Source: Bugulina stolonifera (taxonomy: Eukaryota > Bryozoa > Gymnolaemata > Cheilostomatida > Bugulidae). From it: DNA of 64,000 nt. The translations under genes were made by a program, and so were the position numbers. This document shows, piece by piece, positions 32,590 through 44,300 of the stretch. The stretch's first letter is position 1. The number at the start of each line of letters is the position of its first letter. The notes below the pieces were generated by a model that worked only from the letters and a program-made list of their open reading frames with translations, was not told the DNA's origin and did not search any database. The stretch covers positions 13,967,501-14,031,500 of the forward strand of contig OW285192.1 in the NCBI GenBank assembly GCA_935421135.1, given 5' to 3'.

Positions 32590-32607
32590 TCCCACTGCTG
32601 CCACCAA
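32590..32607 (-). promoter_or_regulatory. Primer binding site of element 1
   Basis: On the minus strand TTGGTGGCAGCAGTGGGA directly follows the 5' LTR. It begins with the TGG expected for pairing to a tRNA CCA end. Element 2 has the same site with one change. I could not assign the tRNA. Confidence 0.65.
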
Positions 32608-33005
32608 TGTAATGTTTTTGAGTGCTAGATCATACGAGAGCCGAGGGCTACACGTATGTGAAGGGCTTGGAAGGTGGTAGAGGCCGACCAAGTGTACCTT
32701 CTGCTCATTACATAAAAGAGTGAACAGTTATGGGTGCTCTTTATAGTGTAGATTGTAGATTATCTTAGACGTAGGCCGATGCCGAGACTCATTGGAGCTC
32801 AGGACCGACGTAGGTCTAGTAGAGTTTATACTCCGAGGGAGTGATCTGTAGAGTTTATACTCCGAGGGAGTGATCTGTAGAGTTTATACTCCAAGGGAGT
32901 GTAGTGAAGAAGATCTAACCTTGAGAACCTAAGTCCGACGCTAGGTTCATTTAGAACCCGGGATCGGCCTAAGCCTAAGGGGTGGATAGAGATATATCTC
33001 TATCT

Positions 33006-33393
33006 CCATTTTTACCGGAAGTTTGTTATGTATATAAGGCAGAGCATTTTCTATTGTGAATCAGTTGTTGATTGTGCTTGAATAAAGCAACATCTCCTAA
33101 CTCAACCTACAGAGGCTTACTCTTTAGGCGGGTAACTCCACCTGAGAATCCTTTGGATTCAGTACGGCTCGAGTTCACCTCATCCTAGGCTAAGCATTAT
33201 ATGCTTAGCCTAGGATGAGGTGAACTCGAGCCGTACTGAATCCAAAGGATTCTCAGGTGGAGTTACCCGCCTAAAGAGTAAGCCTCTGTAGGTTGAGTTA
33301 GGAGATGTTGCTTTATTCAAGCACAATCAACAACTGATTCACAATAGAAAATGCTCTGCCTTATATACATAACAAACTTCCGGTAAAAATGGT
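33006..33393. repeat. Inverted duplication of LTR sequence
   Basis: Bases 33006 to about 33199 are the reverse complement of about 33200-33393, centred on CTAAGCATTATATGCTTAG. The right arm is the normal LTR sequence and the left arm is an added inverted copy. It is absent from LTR A. Confidence 0.88.
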
Positions 33394-33809
33394 ACGACAT
33401 GGCATCGGGCGGCCGACAGGGGGTCGGCTCCGGAACTTACGCAACAATATGTCTGGTTCCGCCCGACCTGGCCATATGAAAAGGTCGGCCATGGCACAAA
33501 AAGTGCTTACAATAGGTAAAAACATGTCGTGTGTAAATATGAGCTAAATCCATAAGGTCGGCCACGTAGTTACAGTATAAAATGGCAAAAAGACTCTAAC
33601 AATACGCAATCAAGTAAGGACAGACAATTACTAAATAAGTATAAATGTGGGAAAAACCAAGTTGCAATAGAACATAATTCCAAGACTTGATTGCTAATAC
33701 ACACATGTATATAAGACAAGCAGTAGATAATAAGGTATTGAATGCACAGATAATAATAGGTAGACAATGCATGGATATGTGAATAACAGTATATGAATAA
33801 GGTTAATTG

Positions 33810-34502
33810 CAGGGCTTAAAGTGTAAAATTTTTTTTACAGGAACGCATCAACATTGCTTTTACAGGAACGCATCAACATTACATGACTTTCACTATCAAA
33901 CAGGAACGCGCGTGGATGTTCGAAGTCCGCATATATCTGGCTAAATTCAAAGAAGTAGCACATCGATAAGATGTTTTTACAATAAATAATTTTTATTAAC
34001 TCCTGTTCTCTGTGTGTAAACAAGCATGCAATAAATATAATAGTTATATCTACATTTCTGTTTAGATGAGTGGTATTGAGCCAGTGTTGGAAGGTGCTTG
34101 CAGAAAATGTTTGAGAAGCTTAGATTTGTCTCCCTTGCTTTCCTGTCAATACTTAAAATGCTATGTATTTTTGGGTAAACAGTAGTGCTTTGGACTTTCT
34201 AATATAAAAATGTTTGCCATACATATTGCCACCTAATTTTCATGTGTTAATGTGTGGGAGATATTAATATTAAAATGAGAAATACTTTAGACACCCATTT
34301 AATGTCCATATTCAATTAACTAAGCTAGCGACCGCTCAATGATATGAGTGAGGGCGGTCTGACTGGCTGTAGTTAGTAAGGGAGCAATACCTTTACTAAA
34401 ACAACTAGTACACTAGCTGATGTACTGAAAATGCAACCGGAACGCGTTCCTGTAAGAATAGCTCTAATAAATTCCAGTGCGTTCGGTACGCTTTAAGCCC
34501 TG
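33810..34502. mobile_element. Non-autonomous hAT-type element (693 bp)
   Basis: Termini CAGGGCTTAAAG and CTTTAAGCCCTG, with 8-bp target duplication GTTAATTG at 33802-33809 and 34503-34510. No transposase frame. An 8-bp duplication and CAGGG ends are the hAT signature. Confidence 0.9.
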
Positions 34503-34579
34503 GTTAATTGTCAGCTAATGATATTGTCAGTGTGGCTGGCCTAGGTGCCATTACCACGGAGGCTGTTTCACCACAGTAT

Positions 34580-36460
34580 TTCGCTGGTTTCAGCCCTTCT
34601 ATTAATTCATTGGGGAATTTTTCGACCTGTCCCTTCTTTTAGAGTTTTTATCAAAATAATGTATTTTACATTACTTACCTAATACATAAGTATAATTCTA
34701 TGTTGGTGCAGTTAAATTGGTATTGTCATTGGTGGGATGTTTCCATTGTTGACAGCTGGATTTGTACAAATTGTACTACATGTAGAACTGGTACTAGGGG
34801 AAGAGATAAACATAAATATATCAATAAGAAATGAACCTTCATAGCAAACTGGGTTTATATCGTTTAAAAGGTCACCTCTTAGAACTAGCAAACTGACAAG
34901 GCGTAACACTATGCAAATACCATTTTTTTAAAAATCCAATGAAAACAAGTACAAGTCACACTGAAAGGGTATAGCAAAAATTTATTGGGCCTACTTTTCT
35001 CTTCAGATTGCGGACTTGACTACATAATAATGTCATTGCAATGGTTTTAGTTTGCTAGCCCCAGTATGTGCTGCAATGGAATATGGAATAGACCTCAGGC
35101 TGAAGGAGTTTTACCATCTCAGAGTGGGATAGAGTACCTTAATTTAATGTGGTCAGGATCAGGCTAACTGAAATAATCACCAAAAGTATGCAGTAGAATT
35201 GACTTCATGCAGATATAACTTACATTTAGTTTATGCAGACTGGACAATATTTCCGTTCATAGGAAGAAATGGACAGCTATTGTGATAAGCTATACAAGTT
35301 TAAATCTGTGTATAGGATAATGCACACATACATAATATATGACATACTGAGAATCTAGCTGAAAATAATCAAAACAACTTGTAAGTGTAGCTAACCAGCA
35401 TCATTATGGATGGTTATTTCTCAATACACTTCTGTGACAGCATAGCGGCTAACAGGGCTCTCAAGTTGCTCAGTCAAAAAATCTGAGCAGATGTGCAATG
35501 TACTGCAGTGTGAGCAGTGTAGCAGTATTACTCTATTAGTAATTGGTCAGCTATATAAATAAAGCTGTTGGTGATCTACACGTACATAGTAATGTATTGC
35601 TCTATGGAGTTAGCCTAAGGAATTTGTCACAGCCTAATAATCCCAGTAGCATACATGTAATTCAGTTCTTGCCCTTGAAAAGTAATAGAATTAGTAGCCT
35701 TTTCCTAAGAATCCCTAAGTAACTCACAAATCACAAGCTATGAGATAAGCTGAGGATTAATTCAAAATGTAGCTATTGTGAGAAAATCTCCCAAAATCCA
35801 AGCAGATCATTAATAATGGAAAACTTCCCCAGCTCTCCAAGCAAGCACTGAAAATCCGAACAGCTCGAGAACTTGAGAGCCCTGGTGGCTACAGGGTCGC
35901 CATCGGGCGTCGCCAGGGGTAGCATGAGTGCTAGTGCTTCTGTACTTCACAGTAGTTCCTCATTTGGGATACTCGCAGGTCTTGACCTCAGATGCTATGA
36001 GTCTTGTGGGCTCCCAGGCTTCGGTGTTGGGTAGTCATGTCACGAGAGAAATGAGTGGTTGGTGTATGGGGATAGTAGTATATGCAATGCTAGTTTATAT
36101 AGATAGTGTATGGCTATGCGTTTGATATATTATTATAATGTATAGACCGAGTATGTTTATAGAATGTTTTTGTGTGATTCCAAAATTCAAGGGAAGACAA
36201 CTATTGAATCAAGTAGTTGCAATAATTGTATTAATATGATCAAACAGTCAAGTGGCAATAACTCCTAAGTCAAGTATTGATATTATAATTTGGAGTTGTG
36301 TCCTCTCAATGATAATGAAGACAATTAGAATTTCGTACACTGTGAAATACAATTTAAGGTTCTATGTGTAATATATAACTGTGGTTCTGTGTAATGGTAG
36401 CACTCTGGACTGTATGCAATTTCTCTCAGTGACTTTAAAATCTATGAATGTATAATTTTA
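34580..36460. other. Intergenic, no gene seen
   Basis: AT-rich sequence between LTR element 1 and the candidate exon at 36467. No recognisable coding, RNA or repeat family. Confidence 0.45.
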
Positions 36461-36466
36461 GAATGA

Positions 36467-37804
36467 ATGGAACGAGTGAACAAATTGCTCCCCTATCAGC
36501 CAAGAAATAGTATGGCTAGGCTATATCAACAACAGGCAGCGAGGCCTGATCCCAGGGAATTTCACAATATAGTAAACTATGGAATTCAGGTACTACTTTA
36601 GAATTTTAGTTGTAATGTCACTCAATGGCTGACAATTAATTTTATTGAATAGCCTCAACAATATACAGATAAAGTTTGATTTGAATCCAAAATGCGATCT
36701 AAATTGCTCCAACAATGTCAGCAAAATAAAATACAATAATAATCATATAATAATATATAGAATACTCAAGTGTCTGATTGTCTGTAGTTGTCTGCTCCTG
36801 GCTGTGTCAGTGTATTGTGTCTGGAATCTCAGTGTGTTGTATTATTCTCTCTGGAATGGCTGCGTCGTTGTGTTGAATGGATCTGGCTGGAATTATCGTC
36901 AGCGTCGTTGTGTTGAATGGATCTGGCTGGAATTATCGTCAGCGTCGTTGTGTTGAATGGATCTGGCTGGAATTATCGTCAGCGTCGTTGTGTTGAATGG
37001 ATCTGGCTGGAATTATCGTCAGCGTCGTTGTGTTAAATGGATCTGGCTGGAATTATCGTCAGCGTCGTTGTGTTGAATGGATCTGGCTGGAATTATCGTC
37101 AGCGTCGTTGTGTTGAATGGATCTGGCTGGAATTATCGTCAGCGTCGTTATGTTGAATGAATCCTCTCTGGGATGGCAGCGTCGTTGTGTTGAATGAATT
37201 CTCTCTTCAATGGCTGCGTCAGTTGTGTTGAATGAGTCTATCTGCAATGGCTGCGTCAGTTGTGTTGAATGAGTCTGGCTGGAATTATCGTCAGCGTGGT
37301 AGTAGTAATAAAATCTAGCTAAGTGCGTGTGAATTCTTCTTTGGTTATCATCTTGTATCTGCTGCCTTGTCTGGTGAAGTGAGAGTCCCTCCTTTTTGTC
37401 TGGTGATGTCCTCCTTATATACTCAAGGTGTTTGTTACATGATTGTTTGTTTAGTCAGCCTGGAGTTTCCATTGTTTTGATTACCTCAGGTTGTTTGTTT
37501 AGTCAGCTTGGAGTTTCCATTGTTTTGATTACATCAGGTTGTTTGCTTAGTCAGCCTGGAGTTTCCATTGTTTTGATTACATCAGGTTGTTTGTTTAGTC
37601 AGCTTGGAGTTTCCATTGTTTTGATTACATCAGGTTGTTTGTTTAGTCATAATCATAAGTAAGTATGGTGGTACCTGTTGTTTATCTTGTTTATCGAATA
37701 ACAAATTCCTGGTGATCTGTGATTGTAGGATTGGTGTAGAGCAGACAGAGCTATTCGTGCTGCCCAAATTCTAAATGATGCTGGAGTAGATGTGATAAAG
37801 ATAA
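36467..37804 (+). CDS. Two candidate exons of an unrecognised gene
   Basis: A first exon (36467-36589) starts ATG, is preceded by an acceptor at 36460-36461 and ends at CAG/GTACT in phase 0. It reads MERVNKLLPYQPRN followed by MARLYQQQAARPDPREF. A second exon (37729 to about 37804, after TTGTAG) is in phase and reads DWCRADRAIRAAQILNDAG. Composition and splice signals look genuine, but the donor of the second exon is weak and no downstream exon was found. The intron between them holds two minisatellites. I do not recognise the family. Confidence 0.35.
36840..37300. repeat. 40-bp minisatellite
   Basis: About seven near-perfect units containing GCGTCGTTGTGTTGAATGGA plus a TCTGGCTGGAATTATCGTCA half, with diverged units at the right end (to about 37300). 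Confidence 0.92.
37436..37655. repeat. 48-bp minisatellite
   Basis: About four and a half units, each with GTTTAGTCAGCCTGGAGTTT and TCCATTGTTTTGATTACATC. Two unit variants (CCTGG and CTTGG) alternate, which hints at expansion by a 96-bp dimer. Confidence 0.9.
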
Positions 37805-38527
37805 GTGGGGGGGGGGGTAGTTGGGCCTAACTGACAGTTTATCGGCCATTAATAGTTTGTGCCTTTTGATGTGTATTTACCTTGCTGTATTTATAATATT
37901 TAGAATTGAGACTGTAACTTTTGGTGCCTCTAATAATATTACTGATTTAGTTGCTAAACTGGTAGATATCTGTGTGTATAGATAAGTACACACATGTATA
38001 CAATATATGCATTCAATATATATATGGGTTATAACATCAGTCATCACTACCAGCAGTTGCTGATTCGGATGCAATATAAATTTGTAATAATTCGACAGCT
38101 ATAATTATAATGGTTTGTATGACAGTGTATGGCTCTATGCCTACTTTTATCAATAGAGTTATCTAGCTAGTATGGTATAATCCAATCCTTCAAGTTTACC
38201 ATGTGACAGTCAGAGTACAAGTTTTGTTGCTTAGTAATTGTGTTAGTATCATTATTCATAATGCATAGTGTGAACCCCCCTTGTAGTCATGCTTACATTG
38301 ACATGTGGATTGTGATTTACATGCCTTTATCTTGAGTGATTTGACAATGAGTTTCACCTCTTGCAATTTGGAAATGTACCATAGTTCCGTGATTGACAAT
38401 CACTAGAATCAATACTACAATCATTGTTATAAGATAATGGTATGTTTGGCATATAACAATCATATGATAGTAGTAGTGATTCTGCAAGACATTGGAAACT
38501 TCTGGTGGACACTACTCAGACACAACA

Positions 38528-39433
38528 GGTGATGTAGCCGGATCACCACAATAAAATTATTGCTTTAGAGCATATAATATTGTAATGGTTTCTGGTATTT
38601 CGTGCGGTCGTCCTTGGACGACTACCGGCCCAGAATTGAAGTGCCTATGAGTGGTGCTAGGTCTTCTCATTACATGAAAGATCGAGCGGTCTCAGTAGTC
38701 CAATAACTACCAGAGACGACCCATCTGGTCCCAAGTCTGACCTTCAGACTATACCTTGAAAGAGAGTGATCCGACCTAGTAGGCGGTTCGCTAAGCGAAT
38801 GACCTGACAAAAGGAAGAGAAAGTCTCTGTATCAAGTATAGATGTGTCTTTATTGAAAGCCAAGTGAAGACTGAGACAACAAACAATGAAACAGTGGCCT
38901 TTATATAGTATAAGGACTTCCGCCCGACGTAGTGTCGGGAAAAGTCGACATAAGGTCGTCCGGAAGTTGCGCAACAACATGGCGACCGGAAGCCCGACGG
39001 CCGACCCAAAATAGGTCGGGTTGTACAAAAGTTGCTTATAATCATCCAATTCATGTACAAAATGAATATCAAGTGATTCTGAGAGGTCGGGCCTCTTTAC
39101 ATGGGTATAAAAGGCACTAAAAGACTTAGTAATTATAATACAAGTATATACAATGATATAGAAGTGAAGCAATGTAGAATGCAAGCAGGTATATACATGT
39201 AAGCACACATAATAATGAGTGTCAGGTGTAAGAGGCGACTGTGCGTACCATTACAATATGCAGTAATTGTGAAAGAATATAAGGGTCTATGCATGTAAAG
39301 GTGATGGTTCTCTACAAAGAGATAGAACCATCACCCTTAGATGCATAGATCCTTATATTCTTTCACAATTACTGCTTAGTGCAGTATATGCTCTAAAGCA
39401 ATAATTTTATTGTGGTGATCCGGCTACATCACC
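38528..39433. mobile_element. Fold-back MITE interrupted by a solo LTR
   Basis: Removing the LTR leaves a palindromic element of about 230 bp. The left arm is 38528-38580 plus 39256 to about 39315. The right arm, about 39319-39433, reads back as its reverse complement (GGTGATGTAGCCGGATCACC and CAGTAATTGTGAAAGAATAT). Confidence 0.85.
38581..39255 (-). repeat. Solo LTR of the element 2 family
   Basis: Begins TGTAATGGTTTCTGG and ends ACCATTACA, and matches the LTRs at 42181 and 47041 over most of its length. It is flanked by ATAT on both sides (4-bp duplication), as expected after LTR-LTR recombination. Confidence 0.88.
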
Positions 39434-41363
39434 CATTTTGACTGTAAATAATAGTTGTTAAAACTCCTCAAATGAAGGAAATCCCAAAGTGTGTGTTCTT
39501 CCTAGGTTGTCCTCTCTTGGTTGAGTGGGAACATAATTTAACTACTTCCTGAGGTCTATGTAACAGTACATGTATAATGTGTATGAATAATATAGAAAAA
39601 GATTTTATTATGTTTTTTGATCTATTGATATGATTTATTAGGACTTTGACTCTTGTTTGTTTCCACATTCTGAGTATATATACCTTTGTGGAAGACTTAA
39701 GTAACCCTAGGTCATCCGTTGTATGAAAGTCCATGTAATTTTCGATCTACGTATAACTTGAGATAATTTTACATGTAAATCGGTTGTTCCTAAGCAAGCA
39801 ATAAAGACACTAGTATTAAATTTATATACTTATGGAGTTTTAGATTCTAGCTAGTAGGTCTCTTAGTCTAAGTTCCCAAGGGAACTGCAACTAGAGCGAC
39901 TAGGGTCGTATCTCAGTAAGCACAAGTAGCAACTCGGCTAGTGTCATAAAGGATGAGGTCTATAGACCACTCTACATGACTGTAGGTCTTCTGACGCACC
40001 CCTTAGTGTGCTGGGATCATTGTAACGTGCAATGTATATGCTGACATTGACTTTTTGCTCTACTTATGTCTGACAACCACCACTTTCCCCTTAGTACCAC
40101 GTACATCGCCTTGTTAATAATTCTCAAATTGCTTGTACTTAGTGCAGAATTTTATTCATTAAAATCTACTTCAAACGCCATTTCATGGTCTCTATGAAGC
40201 CCAAAAGGCTTTGGCGGCCGGGGCTCCGCCCCGGATCTCGTTGGGGGGGGCTTACAGCGCTCCCCCAAACCCCCCAGCTGTTGTTCTCGGGCGCTCTGCG
40301 CCCTCAACAAGTCGGCAAGAGACCCCCTTTCTAAACGTTGAAAATCCGCCCCTGATTGTACATACATGTAGTTGCTTGTGACCTCTTGATTTGTACATTG
40401 TATATGAAGTTTGTGTACATGTACAATGTATACATTGGAATGGGTTGAGAAGACCTTGAAGCCCACAGACTTCGCTTGGTTGCTGCCCTGTCTGTTCACA
40501 TTTGCAGGGGAGCCTCTCTAAAGAAAGGGGCATGTGGGATTAGAGTTCAGCAATCAACGGGAGACTCTCTAACGAAAGGGGCATGTGGGGTTAGTCACCT
40601 ATTGGATTCTGAGATTGAGGCTAACCAATAGGATTATTGTACAAGACTTGGAGCACGAGAACTGACAAGCTTCACTTCTATTCTGATCTTCTGTGAGTCT
40701 AGTTGTACTGTTAAATTCTATCTTGTACAGACTATGCCTTGACTTGACGTTCACTACATGTAAATGGGAAATCCGATAAAGTATTATATTCTGGGAATGC
40801 AACCCCACCCCACCTTTCAGTCAGCAGTTAGTAGATGACGGTACATGTTCCTCATCTACAGTCACATGTTTATAACTACCCAAGAGAGGATAACTCATGA
40901 TCATAGACCATAATGAACTTGCTGTTGAAGTATTAAATAAAATATTTACACTGTGATAGAATACTTGGCTAGTTTCACTTTAGAGCCACTGACAAGTGTG
41001 ATTGGGGAAGTTACATGATCAGTTTCACTTTGGGTTAATGTGTATAAGATAAGGCTATATAGCATCACCTGACCTTGTGACGCAACATGAGACTGCGTAC
41101 CATGAAGCATGGCATTACCTTATCAGTTGAGTATGGGGTAATATTACAACACATCCTGTGTGCATACAGTGGGCTGACATGTATATGAATGGGTATACTT
41201 GTCAAAACTTGTGGATAAAAGGCTAAAGTATGTAAAAATAGTGATTTATATAATAATTTATCATCACATGACCTACCTAACACTTGGTGACTCTACTAGA
41301 TACTAGCTCTATCAAAATTTACTGTTCTGACCAAATAACTACTTTCTTTGCTCACTACTTCCA
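39434..41363. other. Intergenic upstream of the TRIM-type gene, with one GC-rich repeat
   Basis: No gene seen. From about 40150 to 40345 a GC-rich segment ends in AATCCGCCCCTG, whose reverse complement CAGGGGCGGATT is a common hAT-type terminus. The opposite end was not identified, so this is a probable truncated element. Two similar AAAGGGGCATGTGGG segments lie near 40520-40590. Confidence 0.45.
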
Positions 41364-41381
41364 GAGGATTATGAATGCAAG

Positions 41382-44300
41382 ATGGCCAGCAGAATAGCAA
41401 GAGTTACCACGAGCTACAAATGTGGCCACTGCTGCGAATTCTTCCCTCAACTGGTTGATCCAAGAGGACTGCCTTGTCTGCATGTGTTCTGTTTACCGTG
41501 TCTAAAGACAGGCCTTCTGATTTATGAAACAGGAGTGAGATGCAGTGAATGCAGGTAAGGGGAGTATTACTAGAGAGTGAGATACAGAATATCTGGGAAA
41601 TAGGGTCCAGTACAATAATATAGTCCTGTTTACTCTTATTATATAATCTCGATATGTTAAACAACTATTTTTTACTTCTGAATTTATTATATTCTACATG
41701 AGGTTGTACATCCCTAGTCAGTGTTCGAAGTGGAGCAAATGAGGTGGGTACACGGTGCATGCAATCCTACAAATTAGTTTTGTATAGCTATCTACTTAAT
41801 CGTACAGTAGCTAAGAAATTAGTGAATTACTAAAATGAAAAAAATAATGCTCTGGTGAGATTCAACCCAAGACCCTATGAATGACAATCATGCACTCTAC
41901 CACTACACTATCAGGTCGACAGTGACTGTATGGGGGAAACGAGCTATTAAATTGAGGGTACACTAAAATTGAGGTGGGTCCGCACTGTATACTCCCATAT
42001 AACCACACTTCGGACACTGTCCCTATTGCTATTGTCAGTATCGGTGTGTAGCCTATGAGAGGTGCTTGCAAAGTGCATGCAGGTTGTCATTCCAAATGGA
42101 AGACATCGGAAATAGCGATAAAAACTCGTCTAAATTTCAACCATATGTTTCACAATGTAGCATTACATTTGTGATAGTATTGTAATGGTGTCTGTGTTTT
42201 GGTGCGGTCGTCCTTGGACGACTATCGACCCAGAAATGAAGTGCCTATGAGTGGTAATAGAACTTCGCATTACATGAAAGATCGAGCGGTCTCAGTAGCC
42301 CAAATACTACCTAAGACGACCCATCTGATCTCAAGTCCGACCTTCAGACTATACAATGAAAGAGAGTGATCCGACCTAGTAGGCAGTTCGCATAGCGAAT
42401 GACCTGGCAAAAGGAAGTGAAAGTCTCTGTATCAAGTATAGATGTGTCTTTATTGAAAGCCAAGTGAAGACTGAGACAATGAACAGTAAAACAGTGTCCT
42501 TTATATAGTATAAGGACTTCCGGCCGACGTGACGTCGGGAAAAGACGACGTGTGGTCGTCCGGAAGTTGCGCAACAAGATGGCCGCCGGAAGCCCGACGG
42601 CCGACCCAAAATAGGTCGGGTTCTACAAAAGTTGCTTGAAATGGTCCAATTCATGTACAAAATCAATATCAATGGATTCTGAGAGGTCGGGCCTCTGTAC
42701 ATGGGTATAAAAGGCACAAAAAGGACTTAGTAACATTCATGTAACTATGTACAATAACATATAGTAAAATACATGAATAAGGAATGAGCATAAACACATG
42801 GAGACATGTATATAGACGGTAATTAAGTGGTTTGAACATGCAATGCAGTTAAAGGTAAGTATACGATCACTAATTGTGAGAATGTTAGTGTCAGATGAGT
42901 AGTGCTGTAACAACTACTAGGCACTTAGGGTGCGGTGGAGCTTCGTCCGGGAGTTGGGGTCGTATACAAATGTCCTGTACCATCACATAGCCCCCCGATC
43001 CTTGGCACTACCTCTTCGAGAGTGTTTAAGGATCTGCTCCGTGAGCCGTTGGTGGAGGGATATTTCGTCTTGTACGGCTTCTGTCTGCTGGACTATAGTG
43101 AGCCGGTCTCTAATGTGTGAGTGAAGAAGTCTCTGCTGGAGTATATGTAATTGGTGCCGGAGGCGTCCTATTCGATTGCTTAAAGTGGCACACAATCGCT
43201 CTCTCTCCTTCTGGAATTCTGCTGTAGGTGTGCGGGATTCAAGAGATTTCTTTGTGTTTTTAGTATCTGGAGGGCTGGTCGACAATGGGACGGCCTTGTC
43301 TGATTCGGATCTAGCCTTAGGCGGCCGGGGCCGACGTTTGGGTATGTCGTAAGTATCAGTCCCTCTGTGGTCCAAGGCTGGAGGGTCCATACGAGTCTGT
43401 GGTCGCTTTGGACTGCCTAGTCGCTCCCAGGGCGACTTTCTTTTACTTGTTTTCTTTGGGGCAGGAGGAGGTGTCAGTCGCACCACTGCTGCTCTGGCTT
43501 CAGCTTCTGGAGGAGCTGGTATAGTGAAAGGTTTTGGTCCTACGTCTGCTGGGATACATGAGGGGTAAGCGACCCTCTTGTCGAGCTTCATCGCCTTGAG
43601 GAAAAGCTGGAACATGTGGGAATCCACTTCATACTGGATGGCTCCGTGGCCTGTCTGGCTTTGGTGCCGATAGACAGTCTCTGCATCACGGGCGCTGACT
43701 CCACAGGAACAGAAGAACTGGGTAAAGTGTTGGCGTGTGTGAGCCTTGATGGTGTTCTCCGTCCCTTCTAGCTTACATAGTCGACAATAGGAGTTCCTTC
43801 CTTTACATCGGGCTGTCCGACGTATATCACTACTGGTCCGTGGAGAGATCCAGCAAAGTTGAGACTGCGGCATAGGCGTCTCTGGAGAGGTCTCTATAAG
43901 AGAAAGTGTAGATACAAGAGGTTGATCATTTAGATTATCAATGTTTGCGTAGGCCGAGTCGTCTTCGTCACCCGACTCAGTCACATGGTGTACAATGTCA
44001 TTGGAGTACATATGCGTGTCCGAGGTCGTCCCGGAGGGGAGGCGGTGCATGTCCGAGTCGGTTAGGACGGCATCGTCCCGAAGCACCGAAGGTACTTCAG
44101 TATGACCCGACCCGACTGGCACGACCTCATCCCTCGAGGAGTTCCCGAGATCAGCATATAAGTCGTCGTCGTCCAAAAGCAACAGTACCTCGTCCAAGTC
44201 TATTGGCTCACCTGGCAAGTCCATGAGTAGGCCGACTAGGGAGGGCACCGTCCTTGTTGAGAAGTCTCGAATAGAGTGCTCTGTTGTCCGACTAGGTGTT

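Larger units (their letters stand above)
18217..34575 (-). mobile_element. LTR retroelement 1 (Gag-protease-zinc finger, no RT), split by nested insertions
   Basis: Two LTRs of one family, each beginning TGTAATG and ending CACCACA on the plus strand, flank an internal region. GTAT occurs on both outer sides (18213-18216 and 34576-34579) as the target duplication. The coding direction is minus: primer-binding-site-like sequence abuts the right LTR, and a polypurine tract (C-run on the plus strand at about 28860-28880) abuts the left LTR. Without insertions each LTR is about 1030 bp. A Polinton interrupts the left LTR. A hAT-type MITE and an inverted duplication interrupt the right LTR. The internal part has homology only to gag, a retropepsin and a zinc-finger region. 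Several frameshifts and a damaged protease motif mark it as inactive. Confidence 0.85.
32608..34575 (-). repeat. LTR B of element 1 (5' LTR), enlarged by an inverted duplication and a hAT MITE
   Basis: Matches LTR A from TGTAATG to CACCACA. It is 1968 bp instead of about 1030 because of the 33006-33393 fold-back and the 33810-34502 insertion. It retains the empty Polinton target site. Confidence 0.9.
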
